NCBI GenBank assembly: GCA_900766045.1
Contig: CAAFTW010000004.1
Location: 1-24,352 of the forward strand
Direction of reading: 5' to 3'
Length of the DNA: 24,352 bases
From: Clostridia bacterium
GTDB lineage: Bacteria; Bacillota; Clostridia; Peptostreptococcales; Anaerovoracaceae
Each line of letters begins with the position of its first letter. Positions within the stretch are counted from its first letter, which is position 1. A program made the position numbers and the translations under genes. Under the pieces are notes generated by a model. The model did no database searches and was not told the origin of the DNA. It worked only from the letters and a program-made list of their open reading frames with translations. This document shows positions 22,440 to 24,352 of the stretch, in pieces.

Positions 22440-23276
22440 ATGAAATGTGAAGTCTGTTTCCGGCACTGTGAGCTTGAGGAAGGACAGGCCGGATTCTGTC
22501 GGGGCAGGAAATGTGAACATGGAAAAATTATTCCGCTGAATTACGGACATCTGACATCGCTTGCTCTGGATCCGATTGAAAAGAAGCCGCTTCAGAGATT
22601 CTGCCCGGGCAGCATGATCCTGTCATGCGGCAGCTATGGATGTAACCTTGCGTGTTCCTTTTGTCAGAATCATGAAATCTCCATGGCGGGTGAGGCGGAC
22701 AGCAGGACGGAATATGTGCCGCCGGAAAAACTTGCAGATCTTGCGGAATCGCTTAAATCGCAGGGAAACATCGGCATTGCCTTTACCTACAACGAGCCGC
22801 TGATCGGCTATGAATATGTGAGGGATGTCGGCAGACTTGCGCACGAGAAGGGCCTGAAGACCGTGCTGGTGACGAACGGGACGGCGGAGCTTCCGGTTCT
22901 GGAGGAGATTCTGACCTATGTTGACGCGATGAATATCGATCTGAAGGGCTTTACGGAGGCGTTTTACCAGAAGAATTGTAAGGGAAGTCTTCCGCAGGTG
23001 AAAGCGTTTATCGAGAGGGCCTGCCGGGACGTGCATGTAGAGCTGACGACGCTGATCATCCCGGGTGAGAACGATGATCCTCAGGACATGAAGCGCGAGG
23101 CGGCATGGATTGCAGCGCTGAACGACGGAAAAGGCGTGGATATTCCCCTGCATGTCACCAGGTTTTTCCCGCGCTGGCATATGCAGGACCGGGGCCCGAC
23201 GCCGGTGAGAACGGTGTATCATCTCGCGGAGATTGCACGGAAGAGCTTGATGTATGTATATACGGGGAATTGCTGA
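22440..23276 (+). CDS. amrS: AmmeMemoRadiSam system radical SAM enzyme
   Basis: This 278-residue enzyme resembles pyruvate-formate-lyase activating enzymes. The 4Fe-4S/SAM motif reads CNLACSFCQN with Cys68, Cys72 and Cys75. An N-terminal cysteine cluster (CEVCFRHC...GFCRGRKC) is typical of this subfamily. FTYNEPLIGYEY, VLVTNGT and MNIDLKGF are further signatures. The start at ATG 22440 has GGGAG nine bases upstream; an ATG at 22431 abuts that site and is less likely. The protein ends at YVYTGNC, where some relatives continue with another cysteine-containing tail, so it may be a short form. It follows the AmrB-AmrA fusion closely and should be co-expressed. Its substrate is unknown. Confidence 0.93.
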   Translation: MKCEVCFRHCELEEGQAGFCRGRKCEHGKIIPLNYGHLTSLALDPIEKKPLQRFCPGSMILSCGSYGCNLACSFCQNHEISMAGEADSRTEYVPPEKLADLAESLKSQGNIGIAFTYNEPLIGYEYVRDVGRLAHEKGLKTVLVTNGTAELPVLEEILTYVDAMNIDLKGFTEAFYQKNCKGSLPQVKAFIERACRDVHVELTTLIIPGENDDPQDMKREAAWIAALNDGKGVDIPLHVTRFFPRWHMQDRGPTPVRTVYHLAEIARKSLMYVYTGNC

Positions 23277-23387
23277 TGCAATGAATATGAGGTTGTGCAG
23301 ATACCCGGGAACTGGTAAAATGACAGAAAACAGGGGGGGATTGGGAAATTACGGACAATAAATTGGACTAAATGAGGATGTTTTGCG

Positions 23388-24260
23388 ATGGATATTCAGA
23401 AAGTAAAGGTATATCTCTGTGCGATTGACCGGGGTAGTCTGTCGAAGGCGGCGCGGGCGTTCGGCTACACGCCGTCCGGGGTCAGTCATATGATGCAGGC
23501 GCTGGAAGATGAAGTGGGATTTCCGCTTTTTGTGAGAACCAAGAGGGGAATCCTTCCGACTGACGATGCACTGCGGGTTCTTCCCGGACTGAGAAAACTC
23601 TGTGCGCAGCATGATGCAGTAGAGCTGCAGGCGGAGGAAATCCGGGATATGGACAGGGGCGCGGTGAATATTGCGTCGTATTCCAGTATCGCGAGTCAGC
23701 TCCTGCCTAAGGTCGTCGCTGCGTTTCACCGTGATTTTCCGAATATTAAAATCAATATTCGCGAGGGCGTATGGCAGGAGGTATCTAATTATCTAATCGA
23801 AAAGTGGGCGGATCTCGGGTTTTACAGCTACCGTCCGACGATCCGGAGCAGATGGGTGCCGCTGATGCAGGACCGGATGATGGTGGCCCTTCCGCCGAAC
23901 CATCCGCTGGCGGACCGAGAATCGGTATCTCTGGAAGAGCTGAAAGATGAAACGTTCATTATGCCGGCGTTTGGAATGGATCTTGATGTTATGGATGTTA
24001 TGAAAGATGCAGATATAAAGCTGAACAGCATGATTACCACGCTTGAAAATTATTCTGCGATCGGTCTTGTAGAGGAGGGTGCCGGAATTCTCATTACTCA
24101 GGAATTGGTGACACGGGGAAGAACCAACCGGATCCGGCTTCTTCCGCTTAATCCGCCGATGGAAATTGAACTGGGCGTATCCGTCCCGATGGCATCCGAA
24201 ATGAGGCCGCAGGTGAGAACTTTTGTGCGGTACGCAAAAGAAATGATTACAGATATGTAA
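23388..24260 (+). CDS. LysR-family transcriptional regulator
   Basis: This 290-residue regulator has an N-terminal winged helix-turn-helix (about 1-60; RGSLSKAARAFGYTPSGVSHMMQALEDEVGFPLFVR is the LysR signature) and a C-terminal periplasmic-binding-type effector domain (about 90-290). A GAGG lies about ten bases before ATG 23388. Just upstream, ATTG...CAAT half-sites in 23338-23360 could be an autoregulatory LysR box, though this is weak. The gene is in the same direction as amrS, 111 bp away, and its usual divergent target is absent here, so the regulated gene is unknown. A short hairpin overlaps its stop codon. Confidence 0.93.
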   Translation: MDIQKVKVYLCAIDRGSLSKAARAFGYTPSGVSHMMQALEDEVGFPLFVRTKRGILPTDDALRVLPGLRKLCAQHDAVELQAEEIRDMDRGAVNIASYSSIASQLLPKVVAAFHRDFPNIKINIREGVWQEVSNYLIEKWADLGFYSYRPTIRSRWVPLMQDRMMVALPPNHPLADRESVSLEELKDETFIMPAFGMDLDVMDVMKDADIKLNSMITTLENYSAIGLVEEGAGILITQELVTRGRTNRIRLLPLNPPMEIELGVSVPMASEMRPQVRTFVRYAKEMITDM

Positions 24261-24270
24261 TCATTTTATT
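24244..24270 (+). terminator. Short terminator-like hairpin at the LysR gene end
   Basis: TGATTAC (24244-24250) pairs with GTAATCA (24257-24263) around AGATAT, with TTTTATT following. The stem spans the stop codon. Repeat copy C starts in its T-tract. Confidence 0.5.
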
Positions 24271-24319
24271 GTCTGCCCGTTAGACGACAACAAGGTTCCC
24301 GGGCACCCACCCGACGCTT
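24266..24319 (+). repeat. 84-bp dispersed repeat, copy C (left 54 bp only)
   Basis: This copy matches copy B with only two differences from TTATTGTCT to CGACGCTT, then diverges in the loop of the central hairpin. The right arm and GGGTTCTT end are missing. It begins directly after the LysR gene and in its direction. Confidence 0.88.
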
Positions 24320-24352
24320 TGATATGCTCCCTTTATGAGAGACAGTGAAAAA

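Noticed and set aside
23274..23330. TGA after amrS read as selenocysteine with extension
   Set aside because: The read-through gives only about 15 residues without similarity, and no SECIS-like hairpin was apparent.

Overview
The window looks like chromosomal DNA from an anaerobic, mid-GC member of the Firmicutes, most likely class Clostridia. The evidence is the gene set (ATP-type PEP carboxykinase, biotin-dependent carboxyltransferase parts, a BrnQ carrier, a split ThrE exporter, an AmmeMemoRadiSam pair), strong AGGAGG-type ribosome binding sites, TTGACA/TATAAT promoters and U-tailed intrinsic terminators. No rRNA, tRNA, CRISPR array, intact insertion sequence or phage gene was seen. Species-level assignment is not possible from this window.

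Layout. (1) 1-5600, plus strand: the end of a divergent carboxyltransferase gene, a 50-residue subunit-like gene, a biotin carrier protein, an OadA/5S-type carboxyltransferase, glycerate kinase and pckA. These look like one metabolic block around phosphoenolpyruvate, oxaloacetate and pyruvate. The biotin parts resemble a soluble 12S/1.3S/5S transcarboxylase more than a sodium pump, because no membrane beta subunit is present in the window. (2) 5600-8470, minus strand: a secreted DUF4300-like protein, a GNAT acetyltransferase and a PD-(D/E)XK-like protein. (3) 8470-9660: a long gene-free stretch, AT-rich at first, then packed with hairpins and repeats. (4) 9679-13646, minus strand: a two-gene ThrE-type exporter and a marR plus DHA2 efflux pair. 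(5) 13647-14228: a divergent control region with two good promoters and a possible structured RNA. (6) 14229-16945, plus strand: a class I/II aminotransferase and BrnQ. (7) 17129-20107: a tetR-dapB-lpd run. (8) 20536-23276: a DUF6506 protein and a fused AmrB/AmrA gene with amrS. (9) 23388-24260: a LysR-type regulator.

The most unusual signal is an 84-bp repeat found three times (9529-9612 minus, 20168-20251 plus, 24266-24319 plus and cut short). Every copy lies just after a gene end, points the same way as that gene, and begins in the T-tract of a terminator-like hairpin. This suggests an element that targets, or forms part of, intrinsic terminators. A second signal is a stretch at 13877-14039 that can fold into a closed multi-stem structure with a 9-bp pseudoknot-type pairing. 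No known riboswitch class was recognised in it.

How the genes could work together (inference): PckA interconverts PEP and oxaloacetate. The 5S-like enzyme could pass the oxaloacetate carboxyl group to biotin, giving pyruvate, and the 12S-like subunit could then pass it to an acyl-CoA. Glycerate kinase feeds phosphoglycerate into the same pool. ThrE, BrnQ, the aminotransferase and DapB point to active amino-acid traffic nearby, but nothing in the sequence ties them into one pathway.
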